A DNA stretch of 39,653 nucleotides from Atopobiaceae bacterium UBA7016. Lineage in GTDB: Bacteria > Actinomycetota > Coriobacteriia > Coriobacteriales > Atopobiaceae. This document shows, in pieces, positions 30,461-37,436 of the stretch. Location of the stretch: NCBI GenBank assembly GCA_002449555.1, contig DJXA01000048.1:1-39653 (forward strand). The letters are read 5' to 3'. Both the position numbers and the translations under genes were made by a program. The stretch's first letter is position 1, and every line of letters begins with the position of its first letter. The notes beneath the pieces were generated by a model that was given only the letters and a program-made list of their open reading frames with translations, was not told where the DNA came from and searched no databases.

Positions 30461-31105
30461 CTATCGGGCGCTCCTGCCCAGGTTGTCGAGCAGCACCTTG
30501 CCGCCCTCGGTCACGCGGCAGAAGAAGCGGCCCTTGCCGGAGTTTCGCCACTGGCCGATGCCGCGAATCGCGCCGTACTGCAGCCATTCGAGGACGTATG
30601 CCACGTCGGAGTCCACCATGCAGGACACCTCCATGTCTAGCCACGTCCCAGCGGGCATCGCCTCGGAGCTGGCGAGGGCCACGCGCTCGCCCTGCGCGGT
30701 CGCGGCCCTGAGCGGGCGCTGGCACGTCCCCATCTCGCCGCCATCGGGCAGATGGAGCTGGATGAAGCGCGGGCTGGGCTGGATGAGGCCGTCAACCTCC
30801 TTCTTGTAGGCGCGCAGGTTCTTGGACTTCATGTTCGGCACGCGGCGAAGCATGCCGCAGGCGTCCTTGAAGAAGCCCTTTATCTGGTAGTCCCACAGCA
30901 TCGGGGTCTCGCCGTCAGGCATGCGGGAGAACACGGTGGTGCCGCGCTCATCGACGGCCTCCACGCCGAGCGACGCGACCTCCTGCTCGATCTTCGGCGC
31001 GTCCTCGGCCTTGCTGGCGATGTAGCGCCTGTGAATCTCGGGGTCGCTGCTCGCGGTGCCCAGCAGCTCCTCCTGGAATACGAGGTGCACCTTCAAAGTC
31101 CTCAT
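30461..31105 (-). CDS. Conserved phage protein of the recombination/replication cluster
   Basis: The frame gives 214 residues from the ATG at 31105, behind GAGAGAGGGG. Phrases such as EELLGTASSDPEIHRRYIAS, IKGFFKDACGMLRRVPN and ICQRP-like CQRPLRAATAQGERVALASS followed by RGIGQWRNSGKGRF belong to a family that I remember from Gram-positive phages next to DUF669 and AAA ATPase genes. Its activity is unknown; a nucleic-acid-binding role beside the SSB-like protein is likely. No catalytic motif is evident. Confidence 0.75.
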   Translation of the reverse strand: MRTLKVHLVFQEELLGTASSDPEIHRRYIASKAEDAPKIEQEVASLGVEAVDERGTTVFSRMPDGETPMLWDYQIKGFFKDACGMLRRVPNMKSKNLRAYKKEVDGLIQPSPRFIQLHLPDGGEMGTCQRPLRAATAQGERVALASSEAMPAGTWLDMEVSCMVDSDVAYVLEWLQYGAIRGIGQWRNSGKGRFFCRVTEGGKVLLDNLGRSAR

Positions 31106-31128
31106 GTGGTTCCCCTCTCTCATAGGGC

Positions 31129-31157
31129 GCGGGGGACGGCCAGATGCCATCCCCCGC
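31129..31157 (-). promoter_or_regulatory. Stable intergenic hairpin
   Basis: GCGGGGGACGGC pairs with GCCATCCCCCGC around CAGAT (one mismatch). No T run follows on the minus strand, so it is more likely an mRNA stability or attenuation hairpin between the DUF669-like gene and the next gene. Confidence 0.55.
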
Positions 31158-31183
31158 TAACGAATCGGTATGTGTCTAGCTGG

Positions 31184-31726
31184 CTAGTCCCACGGCATCT
31201 TCTCGGTCGCGGGCGCTGCGGCTGCGGGCGGGTTGGGCACCGCGCCAGCGGCCTGCTGCTTCTCGCGGCGGTCGCGCGCGGGCGGCACCACGAAGTCGCC
31301 GCTGCGAATCGCGGCGGGCGTGGTCACGTCGGCGACCTCGCTGTTCTCGTAGTCCTTGCCCTGGTAGGTGTGCATCTCCATGCGGACGATGCAGCCGATG
31401 GACTTGCCGACGAACTGCTGCCACTGGTCGCGCAGGAACGCGGCGTTGGAGTCGAAGCCGGGGTTGGAGTCCGCGAACTGGTGCAGCATGTGCTTGCAGC
31501 GACCGCGCATGCTCTCAGACCAGTTCAGGAACAGGCTGATTGGGCGCTGCGACTTGGCGTAGAAGCCCTTCTTGTCGCCATCGGCCACGTCGAGCATGAG
31601 CTGGACGTACTCCTTGCCAGCGGGCGCGTTGAAGTCGGTGACCACCATCACGTAGCCGCCCGGCTCAAGGTTGAAGCTGCCGCTGCCGCTGACCTCGGCA
31701 ACGTTGGTAAGGTCGATGTTAGGCAT
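31184..31726 (-). CDS. DUF669-like single-stranded DNA-binding protein
   Basis: This 180-residue protein (MPNIDLTNVAEVSGSGSFNL) has the DUF669 features: EPGGYVMVVTDFNAPAGKEY near the start, SMRGRCKHMLHQFADSNPGF in the middle and a beta-rich end. The C-terminus is a Pro/Ala linker followed by EKMPWD, an acidic tip like that of SSB proteins. DUF669 genes typically follow an AAA ATPase gene in phage early operons, as here. The SSB-like role is inference from tail and context. Overlaps the preceding mini-gene by 8 bp. Confidence 0.85.
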   Translation of the reverse strand: MPNIDLTNVAEVSGSGSFNLEPGGYVMVVTDFNAPAGKEYVQLMLDVADGDKKGFYAKSQRPISLFLNWSESMRGRCKHMLHQFADSNPGFDSNAAFLRDQWQQFVGKSIGCIVRMEMHTYQGKDYENSEVADVTTPAAIRSGDFVVPPARDRREKQQAAGAVPNPPAAAAPATEKMPWD

Positions 31727-31895
31727 CGCGCTTGACCTCCTTGGGGTCGCTGAGGACGAGAACCAGCGTCTCGCCCGTGGCCGTCCTCTCGGCCATCATG
31801 TCCTGAATCTCGATGCGACGGTGGCCGTCAGTCACGACCACGGGCACGTCGCCTGCCATGCGCTTCGCGAAGTCGCGCAGCTCCCTAAGCTTCAA
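31719..31895 (-). CDS. 58-residue phage protein with TTG start
   Basis: A TTG at 31895 lies behind AAGGAGGAGGACGGCG, a very strong ribosome site. The frame gives KLRELRDFAKRMAGDVPVVV, then TDGHRRIEIQDMMAERTATG and LVLVLSDPKEVKRDA to a TAA overlapping the DUF669-like start. The overlap and ribosome site make it credible. Looks like a small alpha/beta protein, function unknown. Confidence 0.7.
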   Translation of the reverse strand: MKLRELRDFAKRMAGDVPVVVTDGHRRIEIQDMMAERTATGETLVLVLSDPKEVKRDA

Positions 31896-31928
31896 CGCCG
31901 TCCTCCTCCTTCTTCTCGGTAGCCAACG

Positions 31929-32582
31929 CTACCCCCTCTCTGCCGCGCCTGCGGCGTCCGTGAGCGGCGCTAGGCGGTATGCCTTGCGAATCGCCGCGTC
32001 TACTGTCTTTAGGTCGTTCTCCATGCGCTCGGGCAGAAGCCCAGGTGCGCTCTTTGCGGGCGGCAGGCCGTTGGTAACGAACTGGTACTGACCGCCCTGC
32101 ACCTGCGCGAGAAGCAGCGTGGACACCATGCCCACGATCTTTATCTTCTCGTTGAGCAGCTTGCCGACCGTGAGCGGCTGGGTCACGCCCGAAACCGTCG
32201 TGTCGGTGTGCATGGTGATGTAGACCACCTTGTTCGGGTCTGCCGCCATGATGTCGTTCATCAGTCCGTACATCTCGTGCGCGATGAGCTTGTACACGTC
32301 GAACTGGTCGCGCAGGCGCTCATCGCCGTAGCTCAGGCGCATGTACAGGTCGGTGATGAGGTAGCCCGCATCGTCAACCACCACGGCGTTGCGCGGCGCG
32401 GTGCGGACGGCCTGACGGACGGTGGGGAAGTCGCGTGCCACGAGCGGGCGCACGTCGCTGTCGAAGAACGGCAGCGGCTTGCCCAGCACGTTGACTATCG
32501 CCACCTCCTCGTTGGTGAAGTTGCGCAGGCTGTAGCTCTTGCCCGTGCCGGACTCACCGAGGATAAGGACTGGAAAGCCCAT
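31929..32582 (-). CDS. AAA ATPase of the phage recombination cluster (AAA_24-like)
   Basis: The frame gives 217 residues from the ATG at 32582; the longer frame crosses the tRNA and is rejected. Walker A GESGTGKS (9-16) and Walker B NAVVVDD (65-71) are clear, followed by LIAHEMYGLMNDIMAADPNK and VVYITMHTDTTVSG as sensor-like strands. This is the RecA-like phage ATPase usually found with DUF669, implicated in recombination or replication loading. GAGAGGG precedes the ATG. Confidence 0.88.
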   Translation of the reverse strand: MGFPVLILGESGTGKSYSLRNFTNEEVAIVNVLGKPLPFFDSDVRPLVARDFPTVRQAVRTAPRNAVVVDDAGYLITDLYMRLSYGDERLRDQFDVYKLIAHEMYGLMNDIMAADPNKVVYITMHTDTTVSGVTQPLTVGKLLNEKIKIVGMVSTLLLAQVQGGQYQFVTNGLPPAKSAPGLLPERMENDLKTVDAAIRKAYRLAPLTDAAGAAERG

Positions 32583-32604
32583 TGAATCACCCTCTCTATA
32601 GAAT

Positions 32605-32686
32605 TGGTGGGGGCGACGGGAGTCGAACCCGCTTCTGCATCGGTAACCGGAACCTAGCCGTCGTTGCCACACTAGACCACGCCCCC
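32605..32686 (-). tRNA. tRNA-like gene, anticodon best read TCC (tentative Gly)
   Basis: 82 nt on the minus strand with encoded CCA: acceptor GGGGGCG/CGCCCCC, T-arm GCGGG-TTCGACT-CCCGT, D-arm beginning GTCTAGTGTGG. The anticodon arm pairs only if one C is bulged (GG-C-TAG with TTACC), giving loop GTTCCGG with T33 and anticodon TCC. The variable region is then 9 nt, unusually long. Alternatives with other loop registers lack T33. Discriminator is A. Either a divergent phage tRNA or a degenerate one. Confidence 0.65.
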
Positions 32687-32692
32687 ACGTGG

Positions 32693-33067
32693 CTAGAACT
32701 CGTAACTCTTGCCGCCGCGCTCGTAGCAGCGGGCGTGGTAGCCGCTCGACCGAAGCGCGTTGACCACGTTGGTCATGCGCTCGGGCCTGACGGCGATGGA
32801 CTCGACCGGAGGCAGGAACTCGCAGAGCATGTTCACGCCGTCTGGGCAGTTCTGGAACGACGAGACGATGTGGCGCTCGTAGCAGGTGGCCATCAGGTCG
32901 AGGTCTTGCCCCGACATGCCGGGAAACGTCCGTGTGGCCCACACCTGCGAGAACTGCGCTACCTTGCCGAACGGCGAGAAGGTGCAGCGGACAACCCACA
33001 GCCCCCTCTTGGCCTCGCGCTCAAGGTACTCGCTGGCCGCGTCCTTTAGGTTCTGCTGCCAGCTCAT
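32693..33067 (-). CDS. Phage protein of unknown function
   Basis: This 124-residue protein (MSWQQNLKDAASEYLEREAK) has RGLWVVRCTFSPFGKVAQFS and VWATRTFPGMSGQDLDLM, with four Cys. The basic N-terminal helix and strand alternation fit a small nucleic-acid-associated protein, but no motif is decisive. ATGA overlap with its upstream neighbour; it ends 6 bp before the tRNA-like gene. Confidence 0.7.
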   Translation of the reverse strand: MSWQQNLKDAASEYLEREAKRGLWVVRCTFSPFGKVAQFSQVWATRTFPGMSGQDLDLMATCYERHIVSSFQNCPDGVNMLCEFLPPVESIAVRPERMTNVVNALRSSGYHARCYERGGKSYEF

Positions 33068-33267
33068 GGCTTCTGCCCCCTGCGGACGCGCTCGACGATC
33101 GGGATGCCGAGCGTCCCACCGCCATCCCTTTGCGCGATGGTCGGCACGGCGCAGGTCACCACGCCGTCGTTAAGCCCGTAGTCGGTGACCGACCACGCGC
33201 ACGCCTTGCCTATGCACCGCCTGTTGAGCAGCGGGCAGAACGGCTGCGGCTCACGAGACACTGGCAT
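33064..33267 (-). CDS. Small Cys-cluster phage protein
   Basis: This 67-residue protein starts MPVSREPQPFCPLLNRRCIG. Four cysteines (FCPLLNRRCIGKACAW and a later TCAVP) form a set seen in short phage proteins that probably coordinate zinc or an iron-sulfur cluster. It overlaps its upstream neighbour by 17 bp. Function unknown. Confidence 0.72.
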   Translation of the reverse strand: MPVSREPQPFCPLLNRRCIGKACAWSVTDYGLNDGVVTCAVPTIAQRDGGGTLGIPIVERVRRGQKP

Positions 33268-33484
33268 CGCCCCCTCCCGTGGCCGTGGACACGTCCCGCA
33301 GCATGACGTTCGCCGCGTGGAGCCTGCCCTTCCAGAGAGTCAGGAAGTCGAGCATGCGGAACTCGTCGGAGTCCTCGTAGCGCTCCTGACCGGACGGGTC
33401 GAGCATGTCCAGCAGCGTGTCAATGTCGGACTCTACCGCCAGCACGCGCTTGCGGGACTCCCACAGCAGGCCGTCAACCGTCAC
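33251..33484 (-). CDS. Small phage protein, GTG start
   Basis: The frame gives 77 residues from a GTG at 33484 that overlaps the previous TGA (GTGA). MTVDGLLWESRKRVLAVESD leads into an acidic helical segment and a Gly/Ser/Ala-rich tail. It looks like a short helical bundle. No family recognised. Confidence 0.7.
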   Translation of the reverse strand: MTVDGLLWESRKRVLAVESDIDTLLDMLDPSGQERYEDSDEFRMLDFLTLWKGRLHAANVMLRDVSTATGGGDASVS

Positions 33485-34014
33485 TCGCCCTCGGCGAGCA
33501 GGGCGCTCGCGGGCGCGACCAGAGCGGCCAGCCCCTCCTGCATCCGTCGCGTGACCTCGGCCTGAAAGCCCTTGTCCACGCGAATCTGACCGCCCTTGTA
33601 GGACGCGGGCCTTGCGGGTGTGGTGACCGTGTGGGCGCTCACGCCGTCAGGCAGCTCGCCCGTCTGGCCGACAACCCACGCGGCGAAGTCCTCGCCGTCC
33701 GCAATCACGTAGTCGGCCACCATGTCGATGTTGTCGCGAATCCACGCGGCCAGCGCCGACTCGTCGGCGAGGTCGTAGACCACGGCCTGCGTCTCGGGCG
33801 TGGCCTTGGACTCAACGACCGAGTAGGTGCCGAGCGTCACGCCGTAAGCCTGCACCTTGTAGGTCTTTGCGCCCGTGGCCTCGTAGATGTCGCGCAGCTC
33901 GCGGTCAACCTCTCCGCGCAGGCCGTCGCCGTTGGCCTTGACCACTGGCCCCAGCGCCCCGTAGAGCGCCTGGTATGCCACCGCCTGCTGCAGTGGCGTT
34001 AAGCTGTTAGCCAT
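33481..34014 (-). CDS. Conserved actinobacterial phage early protein
   Basis: The frame gives 177 residues from the ATG at 34014, with AGGGAG upstream; the longer frame's first 13 codons lie in the neighbour. The N-terminus (NSLTPLQQAVAYQALYGALG) and the segment AKTYKVQAYGVTLGTYSVVE resemble a family of actinophage early proteins without known activity. The C-terminal third is helical (FQAEVTRRMQEGLAALVAPA). Overlaps the upstream gene by 8 bp. Confidence 0.72.
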   Translation of the reverse strand: MANSLTPLQQAVAYQALYGALGPVVKANGDGLRGEVDRELRDIYEATGAKTYKVQAYGVTLGTYSVVESKATPETQAVVYDLADESALAAWIRDNIDMVADYVIADGEDFAAWVVGQTGELPDGVSAHTVTTPARPASYKGGQIRVDKGFQAEVTRRMQEGLAALVAPASALLAEGE

Positions 34015-34471
34015 TGTTTTCTCCCTCTGCATCCTCGCCCGTGGCGTCAACATCGCGCGACAGAATCGCGCGGATGTTGAGATTCTTGAAGCACGTCTGC
34101 ATGCGGTCTACGTATGCCTCCGAGAGCTGGTCAAACTCCCGCCTCTTGACGTGCTCGAAGTCCTCCCTCCACTCTTCTGGGACTCCGAACTCGTAGTAGC
34201 CATAGGTGCTGTCGAAGTCATCGTCCCAAGTGCGGATGAACGTCGGCATGTCGTAAAGCTTCTCATCGCCGTAGCTCCACTCGTCATCTGGGCCATCGCT
34301 GCGGTTGCCGCCACCGACCCTCGTGAATATCACGATGGTTTCGCCACCGTCCTCAAGGAAACAGTCACGGAACCTTGGGAAGAACTCCTCGGGGTTCTGG
34401 TCTGTAAGCATGGGCGCAAGTAGCAGGCATCCGGGGTTGTAGCCGAATACGGCGTTGTACAGTCCACCCAT
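34007..34471 (-). CDS. Conserved phage protein of unknown function
   Basis: This 154-residue protein begins MGGLYNAVFGYNPGCLLLAP and includes PRFRDCFLEDGGETIVIFTR and VGGGNRSDGPDDEW, phrases that I recall from a widespread phage and environmental family of unknown function. The C-terminal tail is acidic and helical (DATGEDAEGENNG). Its ATG abuts the RusA stop. The strong conservation of GGGNR suggests a binding loop, but none is characterised to my knowledge. Confidence 0.78.
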   Translation of the reverse strand: MGGLYNAVFGYNPGCLLLAPMLTDQNPEEFFPRFRDCFLEDGGETIVIFTRVGGGNRSDGPDDEWSYGDEKLYDMPTFIRTWDDDFDSTYGYYEFGVPEEWREDFEHVKRREFDQLSEAYVDRMQTCFKNLNIRAILSRDVDATGEDAEGENNG

Positions 34472-34885
34472 CTATTCCTCCTCCCAGCTCACGATGATGT
34501 GGGTCTGCTCCTCGGCAACCCTGTCTCGCGGGAACTTCTGCACCGTCAGGGCGGTGACCTGCGTATCGTCGGCCCAAGCCACGCCGTTCAGCGCGTCCAG
34601 CACCAGCTTCGCCACGTTGTCCGCGTCGGGCTTGTACACGTCGGGTTCCTCCTCGACGCGCTTGGGCCTAGACTTGGGCATGCCGCGCGCCGTCGTGATC
34701 GAGACGCGCACCGGGACGCCCTTCTCGGCCATCAGCCCTTGGGACTCCTTGGCGTAGGCCATGCGGATAAGCTCCATCGCCTCTGCCGTCTTGTCGGGCG
34801 TGTAGGTGCGCCCTGTGGCCCTGACGAAGCGGACGCGCCCCTTGCCGCGCACGAACGGCACGGCGATGCTTACCACCCGCTCCAT
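34472..34885 (-). CDS. rusA: RusA-like Holliday-junction resolvase
   Basis: This 137-residue protein carries the RusA signature YKPDADNVAKLVLDALNGVA followed by WADDTQV, which includes the catalytic aspartates (DADN, LDAL, ADD) and the conserved Lys. The N-terminal strand region VSIAVPFVRGKGRVRF is also typical. It resolves Holliday junctions during phage recombination and packaging. Length fits the family. It starts exactly after the preceding small gene. Confidence 0.92.
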   Translation of the reverse strand: MERVVSIAVPFVRGKGRVRFVRATGRTYTPDKTAEAMELIRMAYAKESQGLMAEKGVPVRVSITTARGMPKSRPKRVEEEPDVYKPDADNVAKLVLDALNGVAWADDTQVTALTVQKFPRDRVAEEQTHIIVSWEEE

Positions 34886-35044
34886 CTAGACCGCCCCGTT
34901 CACGAACTGCCAGCGGCGCACGATGCGCTCCGCGTCCTCAGCGCTGCCCAGCACGTAGCGCTTGGCGACCTGCTCCCAAGACCTGCCGCGCCTGCGCTCC
35001 CTGAGGATGCCGATTACGGTTCGGCGGTCGATTGCGGGGGCCAT
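34886..35044 (-). CDS. 52-residue HTH-like protein
   Basis: From the ATG at 35044: MAPAIDRRTVIGILRERRRG, then RSWEQVAKRYVLGSAEDAER and IVRRWQFVNGAV. The basic first half and the WEQVAKRY...AEDAERIVRRW pattern look like a small helix-turn-helix. Its ATG overlaps the upstream stop (TAATG) and its TAG abuts the rusA ATG, supporting it as real. Possibly a DNA-targeting partner of RusA; inference only. Confidence 0.7.
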   Translation of the reverse strand: MAPAIDRRTVIGILRERRRGRSWEQVAKRYVLGSAEDAERIVRRWQFVNGAV

Positions 35045-35379
35045 TAGCCCTCACCGCTCTCGCTGTAGTGCTCGACCTCGCAGGCGAAGGCGTGCTCAAG
35101 CGCGTCGTTCGCCGCACCGTCTATCAGGCGCTCGTAGGCGTGGAACTCATCGAACGGGTCGGCCCCTTCGATTACCTTAATCGCCGACATGATTCCGGCA
35201 ACGTAGCCTCGCAGCGACTCCTCTTTCAGTCCGCAGGTGAGCACTTTGGTCGTGCTCATGCGCCCCCCAGTTATCTCATCGATTGCCGTCTCAACCTCGC
35301 CCTTGGCTGCGTCCAGCGCGCTAAGGGCGACGAGTCCCATCATCGCCAGCTTCACGCTCGCCATGCTGCTCTCGATCAC
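35044..35379 (-). CDS. Small phage protein of unknown function
   Basis: The frame gives 111 residues if the GTG at 35379 is used (it overlaps the previous TAG and has GGGGTGG upstream), or 106 from the ATG at 35364. The first segment KLAMMGLVALSALDAAKGEV is moderately hydrophobic. A middle Cys (LTCGLKEESLRGYVAG) and a C-terminal AFACEVEHYSESGEG follow. It could be a helical protein rather than a membrane protein. No family recognised. Confidence 0.65.
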   Translation of the reverse strand: MIESSMASVKLAMMGLVALSALDAAKGEVETAIDEITGGRMSTTKVLTCGLKEESLRGYVAGIMSAIKVIEGADPFDEFHAYERLIDGAANDALEHAFACEVEHYSESGEG

Positions 35380-35495
35380 TAGCACCACCCCATCAGGCGG
35401 CACACGACCCACAGGACGGGCCTGCACCCGCCCATGAACAAGAGCGTCGCGACCAAAAGCGGCGCGGCGTCAATAATCTGCTCCTTGGTCGGCAT
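35379..35495 (-). CDS. 38-residue membrane mini-protein
   Basis: From the ATG at 35495: MPTKEQIIDAAPLLVATLLF, then MGGCRPVLWVVCRLMGWC and TAG. One hydrophobic span (PLLVATLLFMGG) is followed by a basic-aromatic end. Its start overlaps the preceding gene by 26 bp and a GAGGGG lies 13 nt upstream, so support is moderate. Role unknown. Confidence 0.5.
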   Translation of the reverse strand: MPTKEQIIDAAPLLVATLLFMGGCRPVLWVVCRLMGWC

Positions 35496-35835
35496 CGTCG
35501 GCCAACCCCTCTCTTCTCAGCGCGGAGGGCCGCATGCCCATCCGCGCGGCCTTAGCGCGCACGGCCTCGGTGGAGCGGCAAAGCCTCTCCGCGCACCATG
35601 CGCAGCCCCTTGTCCAGTAGTTGTCTCTCAGGAACGCGACCTCAGCGCCGTCCCAGCGTGGGCGGGCCGTCGCGCCTAGCCTTTGGATTGCGCCCCGAAC
35701 GCTGTCCTCAGACCGTCCGAGGTGCCTTGCCATCGCGTAGGTCGTTAGCCCCTTCCTCCTCATGGAAAGCAGCTCCATGACCTCGCGGGTAGTCCACTCG
35801 CGCAAAATCGGCCCCCTAAGCTGGTACAATGCCAA
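35470..35835 (-). CDS. DNA-binding protein with two HTH-like repeats
   Basis: The frame gives 121 residues from a TTG at 35835; an ATG at 35778 would remove the first helix. WTTREVMELLSMRRKGLTTY continuing AMARHLGRSEDSVRGAIQRLG is a clear SANT/HTH-type helix set, and WDGAEVAFLRDNYW with STEAVRAKAARMGM is a second, similar unit. Such proteins occur in phage early regions and may recognise repeated DNA sites. The rare start codon suggests low expression. Confidence 0.7.
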   Translation of the reverse strand: MALYQLRGPILREWTTREVMELLSMRRKGLTTYAMARHLGRSEDSVRGAIQRLGATARPRWDGAEVAFLRDNYWTRGCAWCAERLCRSTEAVRAKAARMGMRPSALRREGLADDADQGADY

Positions 35836-35901
35836 CCACGGGTGCCTAGCGCGCCCTAGCTCCCTGCGCCCTGTGCCCTCTCACGGCTGGGGCGCTTCTC
35901 T

Positions 35902-36108
35902 CTAGCCCCTGCAGTAGGCCTCAAGCCACTCCGCGAGCATCTGCGGCGTGACCCGAGGGCGCGACTCCGCGCCGTGCATCCTGTAAGGCTCTATCTCGCC
36001 GCGCCTGATGGCTGCGGCGACGGTTCCGGTCTTGACGTGCAGGTATCGGTCTGCCTGCGTCGTTGTCATGCCCGCTTGGTAGTCAGCGAGCGTCTGTTCC
36101 CAGCTCAC
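35902..36108 (-). CDS. Excisionase-like helix-turn-helix protein
   Basis: This 68-residue protein starts at a GTG (36108) overlapping the previous TGA. TTTQADRYLHVKTGTVAAAIRRGEIEPYR matches the MerR/excisionase winged-helix pattern (x-A-x-x-Y-L-x-V followed by IRRGEI), and the C-terminal VTPQMLAEWLEAYCRG completes the domain. It lies near the switch but within the early operon, suiting an Xis or regulatory role. It is opposite in direction to the integrase. Confidence 0.75.
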   Translation of the reverse strand: MSWEQTLADYQAGMTTTQADRYLHVKTGTVAAAIRRGEIEPYRMHGAESRPRVTPQMLAEWLEAYCRG

Positions 36109-36302
36109 AGCCCTGCAGGCTGCTCCTTCTTCATGGCTTCGATGAGTTCCTGCATCGCGGCCTGCTCGTCAAGCAGCGCCCTCTCGTGCTTGTCTTTGAT
36201 CGTCTCGAAGGCCGTCCTCGCGGCCTCAAGCGCGTCTCCAAGCAACTCGCGCCGCTGCCTAAGCATCTCGTGCCGAAGCCTCAGCTCGCCCAACTTGTCC
36301 AT
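36105..36302 (-). CDS. Short coiled-coil protein
   Basis: The frame gives 65 residues from the ATG at 36302 (MDKLGELRLRHEMLRQRREL), behind GAGAGGGGG. It is almost entirely heptad-like with many Arg/Glu, ending KKEQPAGL. It is the second gene of the early operon after the Cro-like gene. Between it and that gene, 36303-36549 has no credible frame. Confidence 0.7.
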   Translation of the reverse strand: MDKLGELRLRHEMLRQRRELLGDALEAARTAFETIKDKHERALLDEQAAMQELIEAMKKEQPAGL

Positions 36303-36549
36303 CCCGACTCCCCCTCTCACACGTCGTTCCCTTCGCCTGTATTTGCCATGACCCCGCCTGAGCCATGGACTTCATTTGTTTAATTCGACCGTGCGCCTGC
36401 TTTATCCGCCTCCAACGCCGCCGACTCATGGCGTCGGGCTGTGTGGCCCACGGGTGGTACTCCCACTATTCGTGGCGACCGCTTTCGCGTCCAGCTTTTG
36501 CCTTCTCTGCGGTGCCGTGTCTGTCAAAGAACTACGTGCTTGGGTAGTG

Positions 36550-36759
36550 CTAGTTGGCGAATGGGCTTACGAACATCTCATCCGTCGTGCAGTCGAGAAT
36601 CCTTGCGAGACGGCGACCCTCAGAGAACGAGAACTCGGACTGTCCAGACAGCTTCGAGTGGAATGTGGACACTGGCATGCCCATCTCCTCCGCGAGCTGC
36701 TTCTTGGTCATTCCAGTACGCTCCAAGAACGCCCCGACTCTTTCTTTGATGGAATCCAT
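36550..36759 (-). CDS. Cro-like repressor, first gene of the early operon
   Basis: The frame gives 69 residues from the ATG at 36759, 8 nt after AGGAGG. FLERTGMTKKQLAEEMGMPVSTFHSKLSG is an XRE-type helix-turn-helix (residues 12-40), and the C-terminus EGRRLARILDCTTDEMF is the usual fourth and fifth helix. It is transcribed leftward from a promoter whose spacer carries an ACAGA-type operator. Its place as first gene of the lytic early operon supports the Cro-like role over the lysogenic repressor. Confidence 0.82.
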   Translation of the reverse strand: MDSIKERVGAFLERTGMTKKQLAEEMGMPVSTFHSKLSGQSEFSFSEGRRLARILDCTTDEMFVSPFAN

Positions 36760-36902
36760 CTCTATCACCTCCTGTTCAGAACTCTGAACTGCTCACCGAT
36801 GATTTAAGTACAGAGTTCTGAACTTGTCAACTGAAAATTGCAAATCCGTACAGATTTCTGTAAAATACGAGGTCAGCACCGATTGCGTGGAGGTGGTATC
36901 CA
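36760..36902. promoter_or_regulatory. Lambda-like switch region with divergent promoters and three operators
   Basis: Leftward promoter: TTGACA (36830-36825), 17 nt, TTAAAT (36807-36802). Rightward promoter: TTGCAA (36838-36843), 17 nt, TAAAAT (36861-36866). Palindromes: TTCAGAACTCTGAA (36775-36788), TACAGAGTTCTGAA (36809-36822) in the leftward spacer, and TACAGATTTCTGTA (36849-36862) covering the rightward -10. Centres are 34 and 40 nt apart. The shared half-site is ACAGA/TCAGA. Confidence 0.85.
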
Positions 36903-37112
36903 ATGACGTTTGGCGAAGCGCTCCTGTACCTGATGGACGAGCAGGGAATCAAGCCGTCCGAGCTTTCCAAGCGCACAGGCATAGGGAAGTCCACGATTTC
37001 CGAGCTGACGAGCGGACGCTCTCGCGAGCCGACTTTCAGTAAGGCGAAGCGTCTTGCAGATGGTCTTGGTGTTCCCCTTGAGCGGTTTGCCGAACTCGTT
37101 GACGAATCATAG
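36903..37112 (+). CDS. Lysogenic repressor-like XRE protein
   Basis: This 69-residue protein has an HTH at residues 13-42 (QGIKPSELSKRTGIGKSTISELTSG) and a C-terminal helix (KRLADGLGVPLERFAELVD). GGAGGTGG precedes the ATG. It heads the plus-strand lysogeny unit with the membrane protein and integrase, so it is the better repressor candidate of the pair, but it lacks the cleavable dimerisation domain of CI/LexA-type repressors. Induction must use another mechanism. Confidence 0.82.
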   Translation: MTFGEALLYLMDEQGIKPSELSKRTGIGKSTISELTSGRSREPTFSKAKRLADGLGVPLERFAELVDES

Positions 37113-37143
37113 GCAACAGACTCGACGTTATTGGAGGTCTTTC

Positions 37144-37434
37144 ATGAAATGCCCGCGATGCGGCTCTAGCGACGTGACGGTGCAGGCCGTGGTGGAGCAC
37201 CATCTGGTCGATGCTGACAAGAAGAAGCACGGCATCCTCTGGTGGATTGCGATCGGTTGGTGGTTCGCCCCTGCGTGGTGGCTACTGAGATTCGCGTTTA
37301 AGTGGGTCGTGCTGTTCCCGCTGACGCTCATATCGAAGGCGCTCGGTTGGGGTCGCGGCAAGCGCTACGAAATGACAAACGAGACGAGGGCCAAGGCCGT
37401 CTGCCAGACCTGCGGCCATGTGTGGGAGCCGTAG
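37144..37434 (+). CDS. Zinc-ribbon membrane protein of the lysogeny module
   Basis: The frame gives 96 residues from the ATG at 37144, with GGAGG upstream. CPRCGSSD at the start and CQTCGHVWEP at the end form a split zinc ribbon around two hydrophobic segments (ILWWIAIGWWFAPAWWLLRF and VVLFPLTLISKALG). Proteins of this design often sit beside phage repressor and integrase genes and may act in superinfection exclusion; that function is inference. It ends 2 bp before the integrase. Confidence 0.75.
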   Translation: MKCPRCGSSDVTVQAVVEHHLVDADKKKHGILWWIAIGWWFAPAWWLLRFAFKWVVLFPLTLISKALGWGRGKRYEMTNETRAKAVCQTCGHVWEP

Positions 37435-37436
37435 CC

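Noticed and set aside
36303..36549. Possible small genes between the Cro-like gene and the coiled-coil gene
   Set aside because: Only a 10-codon frame with a poor ribosome site and an out-of-frame Arg-rich frame were found; treated as leader sequence.
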